A stretch of DNA of 64,000 nt from Yonghaparkia sp. Root332 (GCF_001425665.1 NZ_LMCX01000001.1:927651-991650); one strand, 5' to 3'; shown: positions 7,736 to 16,615, counted from the stretch's first letter. The notes: generated by a model not told the origin, from the letters alone. Made by a program: numbers and translations.

Positions 7736-9201
7736 TCGGTGCGCACGCGCTTCGCCCCGGCCGAGCGCAGGGCCGTGCGGCCCGCCGCGACGAGCGCCGG
7801 AGCCCCCGACACGTAGCCGCGCCGCCTCGCGATGTCGGGCACGGCCCCGCGCAGGCCCTCGGCGGTGAGCGCGCCGCGCGCGAGCGTCACGACGCGCGCG
7901 CCCGACGCCTCGAGCACGTCCGCGTAGAGCGACTCGTCCTCGCCCGACGGGATCACGACGATCACGACGTCGCGCTCGTCGCCGAGGCGGCGCAGCTCGT
8001 CCAGCTGGCTCGCGAACGGGGTGATCCCGATGCCGCCGGCGACGAGGACGATGGGCTCCGTCGGGTCACGCGGGAGGAGGAAGTCGCCGCTCACCTGCGT
8101 CACGCGCACGAGCGACCCCGGCTCGAGCGCGGCGAGCGCGCGCTTGAACGAGGAGCCCTGCTCGGGCATTCGGAGACCGATCGCGATCTCGGGGGCGTCG
8201 CCGACCGCCGCCGACGGCGCCGAGGCGATCGAGAAGACGCGGCGCGTGCCGCGGACGTCGGCCGAGTGCGGAAGGTGCAGCTCGAGCCACTGGCCGGCCG
8301 CGAACCGCACGGGCCGCGTCGGGGCGAAGCGGAACTCGGTCGCGGTCGGCGAGAGCGCGCGAGAGCCCGTGAGGCGCAGCGCGAACCCGGGGCGGCGCGA
8401 GACGGCGAACGCGACGACGTTGCCGAGCAGGAGCGCGAGCTCGGGCGAGGTGTAGATGAGCACGGGGCCCAGCGGGAACGAGAACGGGATCGAGAACGCG
8501 ACGGCGACGACGGCCGCCGTGAGCCACTGCTGCCAGCGCCGCGGCGGCAGGGTGAGGGGCTCGGAGAGCATGTACCCCGCGAGGAATACGACGGGGTAGA
8601 CGACGAGCACGGACAGGTAGGCGTCGAGCGGCGTGGCGCCCGTGAGGACGAGCCGCGTGCCGATGATCGCGACCGTGAGCACGACGAGCACGACGCCCAC
8701 GTCGAGCCGCCGCGTGCGGTCGAGCAGCACGAGGGCGCCGAGCGCGACGATCGGCAGCATCTCGGGCGTCGCGATCCACCAGATGCCGACCGTGAGGCCG
8801 AACAGGCCCGCGACCCACACGCCCGTCGCCGCGGGGTTGAGGATGTGGCGTCCGCGCCAGACGAGCAGGTACTTCGACAGCGCGGCGATGACGCCCGCGG
8901 CGGCGGCGCCGACGAGATCCATCGTCGCGACCGACGGCGGCACGAGGCACACGATGATGAGCGCCGTGATGACGCTCGACTCGCGATGCGGCACGACGCG
9001 CGCCGCCCGGGCGGCGATCTCGTTCGCGCCGAGCGTCGCGACGCCGACGACGCCGAGCGTGCCCAGGAGTCCGATCGGGTCGGCCCCGATGATGTCGAGA
9101 GCACCGAGCAGGAGGCCCATCGCGAGCACGGCGGCGAGGGTGATCGTCGCCAGGCGGTACATGCTCACACGGCCGGTCAGGGCATCCACGGTCGCTCTCA
9201 T
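7717..9201 (-). CDS. Membrane NqrB/RnfD-like domain fused to FAD/NAD(P)H reductase domain
   Basis: A 494-residue protein in two parts. Residues 1 to about 275 form about ten hydrophobic helices resembling NqrB/RnfD-type subunits, including GRHILNPAATG and MLSEPLTLPPRRW, which sits where RnfD/NqrB proteins carry the DP-x-T/S-x-P flavin region. Residues from about 280 form a ferredoxin-NADP reductase module: R321-V-F-S324 is the FAD-binding R-x-[YF]-S, LVAGGIGITPF at about 385-396 binds NAD(P), and YVSGAPALV is the C-terminal dinucleotide motif. It should take electrons from NAD(P)H and pass them across the membrane. Its ATG overlaps the apbE stop (ATGA). The 3' end overlaps the convergent metal ATPase gene by 19 bases. 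Confidence 0.82.
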   Translation of the reverse strand: MRATVDALTGRVSMYRLATITLAAVLAMGLLLGALDIIGADPIGLLGTLGVVGVATLGANEIAARAARVVPHRESSVITALIIVCLVPPSVATMDLVGAAAAGVIAALSKYLLVWRGRHILNPAATGVWVAGLFGLTVGIWWIATPEMLPIVALGALVLLDRTRRLDVGVVLVVLTVAIIGTRLVLTGATPLDAYLSVLVVYPVVFLAGYMLSEPLTLPPRRWQQWLTAAVVAVAFSIPFSFPLGPVLIYTSPELALLLGNVVAFAVSRRPGFALRLTGSRALSPTATEFRFAPTRPVRFAAGQWLELHLPHSADVRGTRRVFSIASAPSAAVGDAPEIAIGLRMPEQGSSFKRALAALEPGSLVRVTQVSGDFLLPRDPTEPIVLVAGGIGITPFASQLDELRRLGDERDVVIVVIPSGEDESLYADVLEASGARVVTLARGALTAEGLRGAVPDIARRRGYVSGAPALVAAGRTALRSAGAKRVRTDYFAGY

Positions 9202-10097
9202 CGGTACAGCTCGCCCTCCCAGTTCGCGCTCGCCTCGAGGCGGCCGTCGCGGAACATCCTCGCCCACGCGAATGCGAACGCGCCCTCGAGCTCGCGCGGG
9301 TCGACGAGGAAGAGCGCGGTCGCGAGACCGTCGGCCTCGAGCGCGGTCGGCGCGATCGCCCACGTGCCGATGACGTCGTCGACCGGCCGGCCCGTGACGG
9401 CGTCGATGATGTGGTGCAGCCCCTCGCCCCATGTGCGGCGCGACGGCGACGACGCGCACAGCGCGGCATCGCGCAGCTCGACGACGCCCACCGCCTTCGA
9501 CGGGTTGGCGGGGTTCTCGAGAGCGATGCGGATGCCCGCTCCGCCCCGATGACGGATGTCGCCGCTGCCGTCGACGACCGTCTGGGTCGCGCCGCGGGCC
9601 GCGAGCAGGTCGCCGACGATGTCGACGAGGTGGCCCTTCCCGGCCGCGCCGACGTCGAGCAGCACGGGCCGCATGGTCGTGAGTCGCACGGCGCCCGCGT
9701 CGTCCGTCGCGAGGTCGAGGAGCTCCTCCCACGCCGGCGCCGGCAGCGGCTCGCCCGCGGGCCGCAGCCGGTAGGCCGCGTCGTAGCCGAGCCGCTCGAG
9801 GGAGGCGCCGACGAGCGGGCTCACCCGCCCGCGACTGAGCGCGTGCAGCCGCGCGTACAGCCCCAGCAGCGGCGCGGCGTCGTCGGGGAGCTTCCACGTC
9901 CCCCCGTCGCCCGCGGCGGCGATGGCGGACACGAGCGAGTCGGGTCGGAAGCGCGACCAGTCGAGGTCGAAGCGCTCGACGCGCTCGGCGACGGCGGAGC
10001 GGTCGGACTCGTCGAGGGGTCGGTCGGCATCGATGCGCCAGGCGGTGCCGATCGCCTCGAAGAGCCAGGCGTCGCCAGCGCTAGCCGACGAGGGCAT
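9198..10097 (-). CDS. apbE: ApbE-like FAD:protein FMN transferase
   Basis: A 299-residue member of the ApbE family, which attaches FMN covalently to a Thr or Ser of partner proteins using FAD and Mg2+. Seen here are LLDVGAAGKGHLVDIV (the D-x-G-x-x-K-G core), VVDGSGDIRHRG and HHIIDAVTGRPV, close to the family consensus HHIIDPRTG. There is no clear signal peptide. The first 16 bases overlap the end of the upstream FMN-binding lipoprotein gene and the stop overlaps the downstream reductase start, so all three genes are translationally coupled. The expected target is the upstream lipoprotein. Confidence 0.88.
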   Translation of the reverse strand: MPSSASAGDAWLFEAIGTAWRIDADRPLDESDRSAVAERVERFDLDWSRFRPDSLVSAIAAAGDGGTWKLPDDAAPLLGLYARLHALSRGRVSPLVGASLERLGYDAAYRLRPAGEPLPAPAWEELLDLATDDAGAVRLTTMRPVLLDVGAAGKGHLVDIVGDLLAARGATQTVVDGSGDIRHRGGAGIRIALENPANPSKAVGVVELRDAALCASSPSRRTWGEGLHHIIDAVTGRPVDDVIGTWAIAPTALEADGLATALFLVDPRELEGAFAFAWARMFRDGRLEASANWEGELYR

Positions 10098-10536
10098 CCG
10101 CCTTGATCGTCTCGAGGGCCTGGCGGAATCCGCCGCTCGTGAGCGACGAGCCGGCGACGCGGGTGACGTCGAGGGTGTCGATGTCCTTTCCGACGACCTC
10201 GGCGGCGATCCCGCCGGCGAACTCGCCCTGGAAGCGCTCGGTCGTGGGGTTGTTGGCGTTGGTCGTGACGACGACGTCGGTGACGATGTCGCCCTCGAGC
10301 GTCAGCTCGACGATGATGCTCTCGCCGCCGTTCGGGCTCTGGTACTCGCCGGTCGCGGCGTATCTGCCGTCCTCGTAGACGGCCGAGGTGTCGGCGTCGG
10401 CTCCCGTCGCGGGCTCGATCGGGGCCGGGGCGCCGGAGACGGGTCCCGCGGCGCATCCGCTGAGCGTGCCGAGCAGGGTCGCGGCCGCGGCCGACGCGTA
10501 CAGCGGGGCGACGAGGAGGCGGGACGTGCGGGTCAT
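10081..10536 (-). CDS. FMN-binding-domain lipoprotein, likely ApbE substrate
   Basis: A 151-residue exported protein. The signal peptide ends in a lipobox L25-S-G-C28. A linker rich in Ala, Pro and Gly leads to one FMN_bind domain (about residues 55-150). The segment VAGSSLTSGGF aligns with the flavinylation motif SGAT-x-[ST]; the acceptor position is Ser instead of the usual Thr. This Ser would carry covalent FMN delivered by the next gene product. It should be anchored outside the membrane and accept electrons from the fused membrane reductase. ATG 10536 has CGGAGA about 6 bases upstream. It is first in a three-gene operon. Confidence 0.85.
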   Translation of the reverse strand: MTRTSRLLVAPLYASAAAATLLGTLSGCAAGPVSGAPAPIEPATGADADTSAVYEDGRYAATGEYQSPNGGESIIVELTLEGDIVTDVVVTTNANNPTTERFQGEFAGGIAAEVVGKDIDTLDVTRVAGSSLTSGGFRQALETIKADALVG

Positions 10537-10728
10537 GGTGTCTCCGGGCGACGGTGGTCGAGTGGGCGGGCGGAGCGGAGAGCGGCGGTGGGTCAGCGCG
10601 TGGGCGGACACCAGCATCCTGGGGCTCGATGGGTATTCGCTGTAGTCGGCCGGGACGATTGCTCCACGGCGCATGAATGCTCGCCGATCGAAGAGCCCCG
10701 GGCCGCAGCACGACCGAGACAGAAAAGG

Positions 10729-10758
10729 TTGTCCACCCCCCTTCGCGGGACATAAGGT
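10729..10758 (+). promoter_or_regulatory. Possible promoter of the S8 protease gene
   Basis: TTGTCC at 10729-10734 and TAAGGT at 10753-10758 are 18 bases apart, about 65 bases before the protease start. The rest of 10537-10822, between divergent genes, shows no other clear element. Confidence 0.3.
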
Positions 10759-10822
10759 GAGCGAATCCACGGTTGCAGGACTCTCTGCAGCGCCCACCTC
10801 CACACGAAGGATGCACAACGCT

Positions 10823-13800
10823 GTGACACCTAGGGCACGCCGTACCTCGGCACACCATCCCATCCGTTCCCTCCTCTCTCTCGCCACCGGTACCGCGCTC
10901 GTCGCGGCGGGTGTGCTCGCGGCGCCGATGACGTCGACCGCGGCCCCCGCCGATCGCGCGGCATCGGTCGCCTCGTTCGAGGACGGCCGCTACGTCGTGC
11001 TTCTCGCCGACGACGCGGTCGCCACCTACGAGGGCGGCGTCGCCGGCCTCGCGCGCACCGCGCCGAAGAAGGGCGAGCAGCTCGACTCGAACCGCTCGGC
11101 CGTCGCGAAGTACCGCCAGTACCTGAAGCAGCAGCAGAGCGAGATCGCCGCGACCGTCGACGCCGCCGTCGGCGCGTCGTACACGACCGCGGTCAACGCC
11201 TTCACCGCCGACCTCACCGCGGCGCAGGCGGCGAAGCTCGCCGCGCAGCGCGGCGTCGTGGCGATGGCGCCCGACGAGCTGCTGAAGATCACCTCCGTCC
11301 CCGGCACCGAGTTCCTCGGTCTCGAGGGCCCCGGCGGGGTCTGGGAGCAGGTCGGCGGCGCCGAGACCGCCGGCGAGGGCATCGTCATCGGCGTGCTCGA
11401 CACCGGCATCGCCCCCGAGAACCCGTCCTTCGCCGGCGACAAGCTCGGCAAGTCCCCGGGCGACGCCCCCTACCGCAAGGGCACCTCGATCATGTTCGAG
11501 AAGGCCGACGGCGGCATGTTCGCCGGCGTCTGCCAGACGGGCACGCAGTTCTCGGTCGACGACTGCTCGACGAAGGTCATCGGCGCCCGCTACTTCGTCG
11601 ACGGCTTCGGCTCGAAGAACATCGGCAGCGTGAAGACCGGCCCCGGCGAGTTCCTCTCGCCGCGCGACGGCGACGGCCACGGCTCGCACACCGCGGGCAC
11701 CGCGGCAGGCAACCACCTCGTCGAGGCGAGCGTCTCGGGCATCGACTTCGGCACCATCTCCGGTGTCGCGCCCGCTGCGAAGATCGCCGCGTACAAGGTC
11801 TGCTGGAACGGCAAGGACGCCGCCTCGACCGCCGATGACGGATGCGCGACGAGCGACCTGCTCGCGGGCATCGACGCGGCGACTGCCGACGGCGTCGACG
11901 TCATCAACTACTCGATCGGCGGCGGCGCCGCCGACTCGACGGTGTCGATCATCGACCAGGCCTTCCTCGGCGCTGCCGCTGCGGGCATCTTCGTCTCGGC
12001 GTCCGCCGGCAACTCCGGCCCCGACGCCTCGACGCTCGACAACGCGAGCCCGTGGATCACGACGGTCGCCGCGAGCACCATCCCCTCGTACGAGGCCACG
12101 GCCACGCTCGGCGACGGACAGGCCTTCGCGGGCGCGTCGATCACCGTGGACATGACCGAGGGCGCTGAGCCCACGACCGGAGCGCTCGTGCTCTCCGACG
12201 TGCTCGGGGCCGCGACCGCGACCGCCGCGGACGTCAAGCTCTGCGCCCCGAACTCGCTCGACGCGAGCAAGGTCGCCGCGGGCACGATCATCGTCTGCGA
12301 CCGCGGCGTGTACGACCGCGTCGCGAAGTCGGCCGAGGTCGCCCGCGTGGGCGGCATCGGCATGATCATGGTCAACGTCACGCCGGGCTCGGTCGACGCC
12401 GACGCGCACTCGGTGCCGAGCATCCACCTCAACAGCCAGTACCGCGACGCGGTCCGCGCCTACGCGGCGACTCCCGGTGCCACGGCGAGCCTCGCGTTCG
12501 GCAACTCGACGGATGTCGTGACGGCCGTTCCGCAGGTGGCCGGCTTCTCGTCGCGCGGCCCCGTGCTCGCCGACGGCAGCGACATCCTGAAGCCCGACAT
12601 CTCGGCGCCCGGCGTGGGGATCCTCGCCGCGACGTCGCACCGCGAGGGGAACGCTCCGACGTTCAACTTCCTCAGCGGCACGTCGATGGCGGCTCCGCAC
12701 ATCGCGGGTCTCGCGCTGCTCTACCTGGGCGAGCGTCCGAACGCGACGCCGGCCGAGGTCAAGTCGGCGCTCATGACGACGGCCTACGACACGAAGAAGG
12801 TCGACGGCTCGCCGATGACCGACCCCTTCACGCAGGGCGCCGGTCACGCCGACCCGACGCGGTTCTTCGAGCCGGGCCTGCTCTACCTGAACGGCCTCGG
12901 CGACTGGTACAGCTACATCGAGGGCATCGGCTACGAGCTGGGCGACAGCGTCGACCCGGTGGACGCGAGCGACCTGAACCTCGCCTCGCTCACCGTCGGT
13001 GAGATGACCGCACCGCAGACGCTCACCCGCACGGTGACGTCGACGCAGGCCGGCACCTTCACCGCCTCGGTGCAGGGCATGGCGGGCATGGACGTCACGG
13101 TCGAGCCCTCGACGCTGAGCTTCGGCGCGGCCGGCGAGACGGCGACGTTCACGGTCACCTTCGCGCGCACCACGGCGCCGCTGGACGCGTACGCGACCGG
13201 CTCGCTCACGTGGACCGCGGGCGAGACCACGGTGCGTTCGCCGCTCGCGGCCAAGCCCGTCACGATCATCGCCGCGGCCGAGGTCGCCGGCGAGGGCGTC
13301 GACGGCTCGGTCGAGATCAGCGTGACGCCGGGCGGCACGGGCGACATCGCCCTGTCGACGACGGGGCTGTCGGCGGGCGAGGTGCTCTCGGGCAGCGGCG
13401 CGACCGGCTTCACCGGCGAGTACACGGTCGAGGTCCCGGAGGGAGCCGCGATGGCGCGCTTCGACCTCGACTCGCTCGACGACACGGCCGACCTCGACCT
13501 CATCGTGTACCAGCTCGATGAGACGGGGACTCCGATCGCGGTCTGGTCCTCGGCGACGGGAGCGGCCGACGAGCGCGTCGACCTCGTGGCGCCGGAGGCG
13601 GGTCAGTACCTCGTCCTCGCCGACGTCTACTCGGCGTCGGGCACGGTCGGCTGGGATCTGACCGTCACCTCGGTGGTGCCGGGAGGTGCCGAGCTCGCGC
13701 TCGACCCCGCGGTCCTGGCGGGCGAGCAGGGAATCCCGACGACCTACACCGCGTCGTGGAGCGGGCTCGAGCCCGACTCCAGCTACCTCGGTCTGGTCAA

Positions 13801-13864
13801 CTACGGCGAGACGGGCGCGTTCACGGTCGTGACCGTGGACACGGGAGTCGTCCCGACTCCGTAG
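10823..13864 (+). CDS. Secreted subtilisin-like S8 serine protease with PA and PPC-like domains
   Basis: A 1013-residue exported protease. GTG 10823 fits GAAGGA at 10806-10811; the ATG at 10811 overlaps that Shine-Dalgarno sequence and is less likely. A signal peptide covers about residues 1-40 and an I9-like propeptide about 50-150. The catalytic triad is D193 (VLDTG), H286 (DGHGSHTAG) and S621 (SGTSMAAP), with the oxyanion Asn in SAGNSG. A PA domain is inserted between His and Ser (around residues 440-560). After the catalytic domain come Fn3-like segments and a pre-peptidase C-terminal-type domain (FDLDSLDDTADLDLIVYQ). The layout resembles plant and bacterial subtilases. It probably degrades extracellular protein. 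Confidence 0.94.
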   Translation: MTPRARRTSAHHPIRSLLSLATGTALVAAGVLAAPMTSTAAPADRAASVASFEDGRYVVLLADDAVATYEGGVAGLARTAPKKGEQLDSNRSAVAKYRQYLKQQQSEIAATVDAAVGASYTTAVNAFTADLTAAQAAKLAAQRGVVAMAPDELLKITSVPGTEFLGLEGPGGVWEQVGGAETAGEGIVIGVLDTGIAPENPSFAGDKLGKSPGDAPYRKGTSIMFEKADGGMFAGVCQTGTQFSVDDCSTKVIGARYFVDGFGSKNIGSVKTGPGEFLSPRDGDGHGSHTAGTAAGNHLVEASVSGIDFGTISGVAPAAKIAAYKVCWNGKDAASTADDGCATSDLLAGIDAATADGVDVINYSIGGGAADSTVSIIDQAFLGAAAAGIFVSASAGNSGPDASTLDNASPWITTVAASTIPSYEATATLGDGQAFAGASITVDMTEGAEPTTGALVLSDVLGAATATAADVKLCAPNSLDASKVAAGTIIVCDRGVYDRVAKSAEVARVGGIGMIMVNVTPGSVDADAHSVPSIHLNSQYRDAVRAYAATPGATASLAFGNSTDVVTAVPQVAGFSSRGPVLADGSDILKPDISAPGVGILAATSHREGNAPTFNFLSGTSMAAPHIAGLALLYLGERPNATPAEVKSALMTTAYDTKKVDGSPMTDPFTQGAGHADPTRFFEPGLLYLNGLGDWYSYIEGIGYELGDSVDPVDASDLNLASLTVGEMTAPQTLTRTVTSTQAGTFTASVQGMAGMDVTVEPSTLSFGAAGETATFTVTFARTTAPLDAYATGSLTWTAGETTVRSPLAAKPVTIIAAAEVAGEGVDGSVEISVTPGGTGDIALSTTGLSAGEVLSGSGATGFTGEYTVEVPEGAAMARFDLDSLDDTADLDLIVYQLDETGTPIAVWSSATGAADERVDLVAPEAGQYLVLADVYSASGTVGWDLTVTSVVPGGAELALDPAVLAGEQGIPTTYTASWSGLEPDSSYLGLVNYGETGAFTVVTVDTGVVPTP

Positions 13865-13876
13865 CGCAGTGAGACC

Positions 13877-13916
13877 ACGACGGCCCGGGTCCTGTTCAGG
13901 AGGCCCGGGCCGTCGT
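13877..13916 (+). terminator. S8 protease terminator
   Basis: ACGACGGCCCGGG at 13877-13889 pairs with CCCGGGCCGTCGT at 13904-13916. Further pairing of TCCT with AGGA is possible inside the loop. It starts 13 bases after the protease stop. Confidence 0.75.
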
Positions 13917-13968
13917 CATGCGCGGCCGGGACCGCGACGGGGTGAGATCGGAGAAAATGCTTGCGCAT

Positions 13969-13997
13969 TGATTGTTCGTAAGGTGTACTAACAATCA
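13969..13997. promoter_or_regulatory. ROK-family operator overlapping the repressor start codon
   Basis: Arms TGATTGTTCGTA and TACTAACAATCA form a 29-bp inverted repeat around the centre AGGTG, with one mismatched pair. TTGTTNGTA/TACNAACAA is the form expected for actinobacterial ROK regulators. The last base is the A of the ROK start codon, so binding would block both promoter and start. The TACTAA in the right arm could serve as the -10. Confidence 0.8.
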
Positions 13998-15163
13998 TGA
14001 GCTCGCAGGGACGCGACCCGCATTCGCCGACGACGCAGATCGGCGGCGCGCAGCGCACCCTGCGCCCGAGCGCCAAGGTGCTCCCCGAGCAGGCGCGCTC
14101 GCACAACCGCTCGCTCGTGCTGCAGACGCTCTACCGCCAGGGCCCGCTCAGCCGCGCGGATCTCGCGCGCGAGACCGGGCTCACGCGCGTGACGATCGGC
14201 GACCTCGTCGGCGGCCTCATCGGCGAGGGTCTCGCCCTCGAGCTCGGCGCGCGCGTCGACCCGACCCGCCCCGGCAAGCCCGCGATCCTGGTCGACCTCG
14301 ACCGCGACGGCCACCGCATCATCGGCCTCGACCTCAGCGATACCGCCGTGTTCCGCGGAGCCCTCATCGACCTCGATGGCCGCATCGTCGAGCGCCGCGA
14401 GGTCGCCGCCGTCGGGCTGACGGGGGCGGATGCCACGGCAGCGGCCCTGACGCTGGCCGAGGGCCTCGCCGCGAGCGCCGACCGCCCGGTGCTCGGCGTC
14501 GGCGTCGGATCGCCCGGCATCGTCGACCTCGCCGGCACGGTGCTGTCGGCGCCCAATCGCGGCTGGATCGACGAGCCGCTGCAGCGTCGGCTGCAGGAGG
14601 CGCTCGGCCTTCCCGTCATCGTCGGCAACGACGCGAACGCCGCGGCTCTCGCCGAGTACGGCTTCGCGGGCGCCTCGGCCGACCTCATGCTCGTGGCCGT
14701 CGGGTACGGCGTCGGCGCCGGCCTGCTCATCGCCGGCAGCCCCATCTTCGGTGCCCGCTTCGCGGCGGGCGAGATCGGTCACGTCGTCGTCGGCACCGAC
14801 GGCGGCGAGGCGTGCGCGTGCGGCAAGCGCGGCTGTCTCGAGACCTGGCTCGCGGTTCCTCGGCTGCAGGCGCGCATCGCGGCCGGGCAGCCGCGCGAGC
14901 ACGTGCTTCGTCAGGCGGGCGAGCGCCTCGGCATCGCCCTCGCGCCCGTGGTGGGCGCCCTCAATCTCAGCGAGGTGGTGCTCTCGGGCCCCGTCGAGCT
15001 GCTCGACGGCGACCTCGCCGAGGCCACCGTCGAGACACTCCGTCAGCGCACCATGGACCAGTTCCACGGCGACCTGACGGTGCGCATGACCACGCTCGGA
15101 GCCGACATCGTGATGCGCGGCGCTGCCGTCATGGTGCTCTCCGCGCGACTCGGGGTCTCGTAG
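13997..15163 (+). CDS. ROK-family transcriptional repressor of amino-sugar operon
   Basis: A 388-residue NagC/XylR-type regulator. An N-terminal winged helix (LVLQTLYRQGPLSRADLARETGLTRVTIGDLVGGL, about residues 40-75) is joined to a ROK sugar-binding domain. The zinc motif CACGKRGCLE and GEIGHVVVG are present, but the catalytic loop is that of a non-kinase regulator. There is no ribosome binding site before ATG 13997, and TACTAA ends 5 bases upstream, so the mRNA is probably leaderless. The operator overlaps its own start, implying autoregulation. The sugar-uptake genes follow 70 bases downstream on the same strand, so a GlcNAc-derived inducer is likely. Confidence 0.9.
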   Translation: MSSQGRDPHSPTTQIGGAQRTLRPSAKVLPEQARSHNRSLVLQTLYRQGPLSRADLARETGLTRVTIGDLVGGLIGEGLALELGARVDPTRPGKPAILVDLDRDGHRIIGLDLSDTAVFRGALIDLDGRIVERREVAAVGLTGADATAAALTLAEGLAASADRPVLGVGVGSPGIVDLAGTVLSAPNRGWIDEPLQRRLQEALGLPVIVGNDANAAALAEYGFAGASADLMLVAVGYGVGAGLLIAGSPIFGARFAAGEIGHVVVGTDGGEACACGKRGCLETWLAVPRLQARIAAGQPREHVLRQAGERLGIALAPVVGALNLSEVVLSGPVELLDGDLAEATVETLRQRTMDQFHGDLTVRMTTLGADIVMRGAAVMVLSARLGVS

Positions 15164-15204
15164 ACCCCCGCACCAAGGGTGTCGAGCGCCCCCGCGCCCG
15201 GCAC

Positions 15205-15220
15205 GACCATCGCCCTAGGA
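15205..15220 (+). repeat. 16-base repeat before the sugar-binding protein gene, copy 1
   Basis: GACCATCGCCCTAGGA occurs here and again at 16600-16615. Each copy sits in the leader of a sugar-transporter gene, here 13 bases before the start codon. Its role is unknown; a processing site, regulator site or recent duplication are all possible. Confidence 0.6.
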
Positions 15221-15233
15221 AAGGAACACAGTG

Positions 15234-16505
15234 ATGAGGAAGATCAGCATCGTCGCATTCGGTGCGGCTGTTGCACTCGCCCTGGCGGGCTGCGCCGCCG
15301 CGGAGCCCGCGGGCTCCGACGGCGAGGCCGAGGGCGCGGAGATCCGCGTCTGGCTCGTCGGGGCCGACACTCCCCAGGAGGCGCGCGACTACCTCAAGGA
15401 GACCTTCGAGGACGAGAACCCCGGCAGCACCCTCGTGATCGAGGAGCAGGCCTGGGGCGGTCTCGTCGACAAGCTGACGACGGCTCTCTCGGGCTCCGAC
15501 AGCCCCGACGTCGTCGAGGTGGGCAACACGCAGGCCGCGGCCTTCACGACGGCGGGCGCGTTCCTCGACATCACCGACGAGTACGACGCTCTCGGCGGCG
15601 ACGACCTGCTGCCGGGATTCGTCGAGGCCGGCTCGGTCGGCGATGCCTTCTTCGCCGCTCCGTACTACTCGGGTGCGCGCGTCGTGTTCTACGACACCGC
15701 GCTCTACGAGGAGCTCGGCCTCGAGGTGCCGACCACGCTCGACGAGTACATCGCGAACGGCCAGGCGATCGCCGAGGCGAAGCCCGGCGTCTCGGGCATC
15801 TACTTCCCCGGCCAGGACTGGTACAACGCGCTTCCGTACATCTGGGAGAACGGCGGCGACATCGCGACGCTCGACGGCGACGAGTGGGTTCCGGCCCTCT
15901 CGACCGACGGCTCGATCGCGGGTCTCGAGATGGTGCAGGAGGTCATGACCACGGCCTCCGTCGCCCCGAAGGACGGCAACGAGGCCGAGGCGCAGGTGCC
16001 GTACTGCGCCGGTCAGATCGGGCACCTGAGCGCTCCGAGCTGGTTCAAGTGGAGCATCCTCGCCCCGGCCGACGCCGAGGCGCCCGGCTGCCCCGAGCGC
16101 GAGGCCAGCCTCGGCGTCTTCGCCCTCCCGGGGCTCGACGGCGGCCCCGCCCAGGTCTTCGCGGGCGGCTCGAACATCGCGGTCTCGGCCAACTCGGCCA
16201 ACCCCGAGCTCGCGAAGAAGGCGCTCGCGATCATGCTGAGCGACGAGTACCAGTCGATCCTCGGCGGCGCGGGCCTCGTGCCGGCGCTCACGAGCCTCGG
16301 CGACACCGTGGGCACCGACGCGACCGCGCAGGCGATCGCGCAGGCGGCGAGCAACGCCAAGCTCACGCCGGCCTCGCCCGCGTGGGCCGAGGTCGAGGCC
16401 TCCGGCGTGCTGCAGGACTTCTTCGTGAAGATCGCGCAGGGTGGCGACGTCGCCGACCTCGCGGCCGAGACGGATGCCCGCATCGCGGAGATCCTGAACC
16501 CGTAA
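15234..16505 (+). CDS. Sugar ABC transporter substrate-binding lipoprotein
   Basis: A 423-residue family 1 extracellular solute-binding protein. ATG 15234 lies 7 bases after AAGGAA; an in-frame GTG at 15231 is an alternative. The signal peptide ends in a lipobox L17-A-G-C20. The body has features of the family: TFEDENPGSTLVIEEQAWGGL, SPDVVEVGNTQAAAF and GGSNIAVSANSANPELAKKAL. With NagZ, a ROK kinase, NagB and NagA behind it, the ligand is most likely N-acetylglucosamine, chitobiose or a muropeptide sugar; this is inferred from context. A strong hairpin follows the gene, consistent with higher expression than the permeases. Confidence 0.92.
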   Translation: MRKISIVAFGAAVALALAGCAAAEPAGSDGEAEGAEIRVWLVGADTPQEARDYLKETFEDENPGSTLVIEEQAWGGLVDKLTTALSGSDSPDVVEVGNTQAAAFTTAGAFLDITDEYDALGGDDLLPGFVEAGSVGDAFFAAPYYSGARVVFYDTALYEELGLEVPTTLDEYIANGQAIAEAKPGVSGIYFPGQDWYNALPYIWENGGDIATLDGDEWVPALSTDGSIAGLEMVQEVMTTASVAPKDGNEAEAQVPYCAGQIGHLSAPSWFKWSILAPADAEAPGCPEREASLGVFALPGLDGGPAQVFAGGSNIAVSANSANPELAKKALAIMLSDEYQSILGGAGLVPALTSLGDTVGTDATAQAIAQAASNAKLTPASPAWAEVEASGVLQDFFVKIAQGGDVADLAAETDARIAEILNP

Positions 16506-16560
16506 TCCCGCGGCGGCGCGGGCCCATTGCCCCGGAGCTCGCGCCGCAGCCCTCGCCCCA

Positions 16561-16594
16561 CCGGTGGTGGCCAGTTGCCCCTGGCCACCACCGG
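16561..16594 (+). repeat. Hairpin between binding protein and permease genes
   Basis: CCGGTGGTGGCCAG at 16561-16574 pairs perfectly with 16581-16594 around loop TTGCCC. Such hairpins commonly protect the mRNA of the binding protein or partly terminate transcription before the permeases. Confidence 0.7.
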
Positions 16595-16599
16595 ACGGT

Positions 16600-16615
16600 G
16601 ACCATCGCCCTAGGA
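16600..16615 (+). repeat. 16-base repeat before the permease gene, copy 2
   Basis: This is an identical copy of 15205-15220. It is bracketed by a direct 10-base repeat GGACGGTGAC at 16593-16602 and 16613-16622, spaced by exactly 20 bases (two helical turns), as expected for a tandem protein-binding site. Confidence 0.55.

Noticed and set aside
10811-10822. ATG 10811 as the start of the S8 protease
   Set aside because: It overlaps the GAAGGA ribosome binding site. GTG 10823 has workable spacing, though 11 bases is slightly long.
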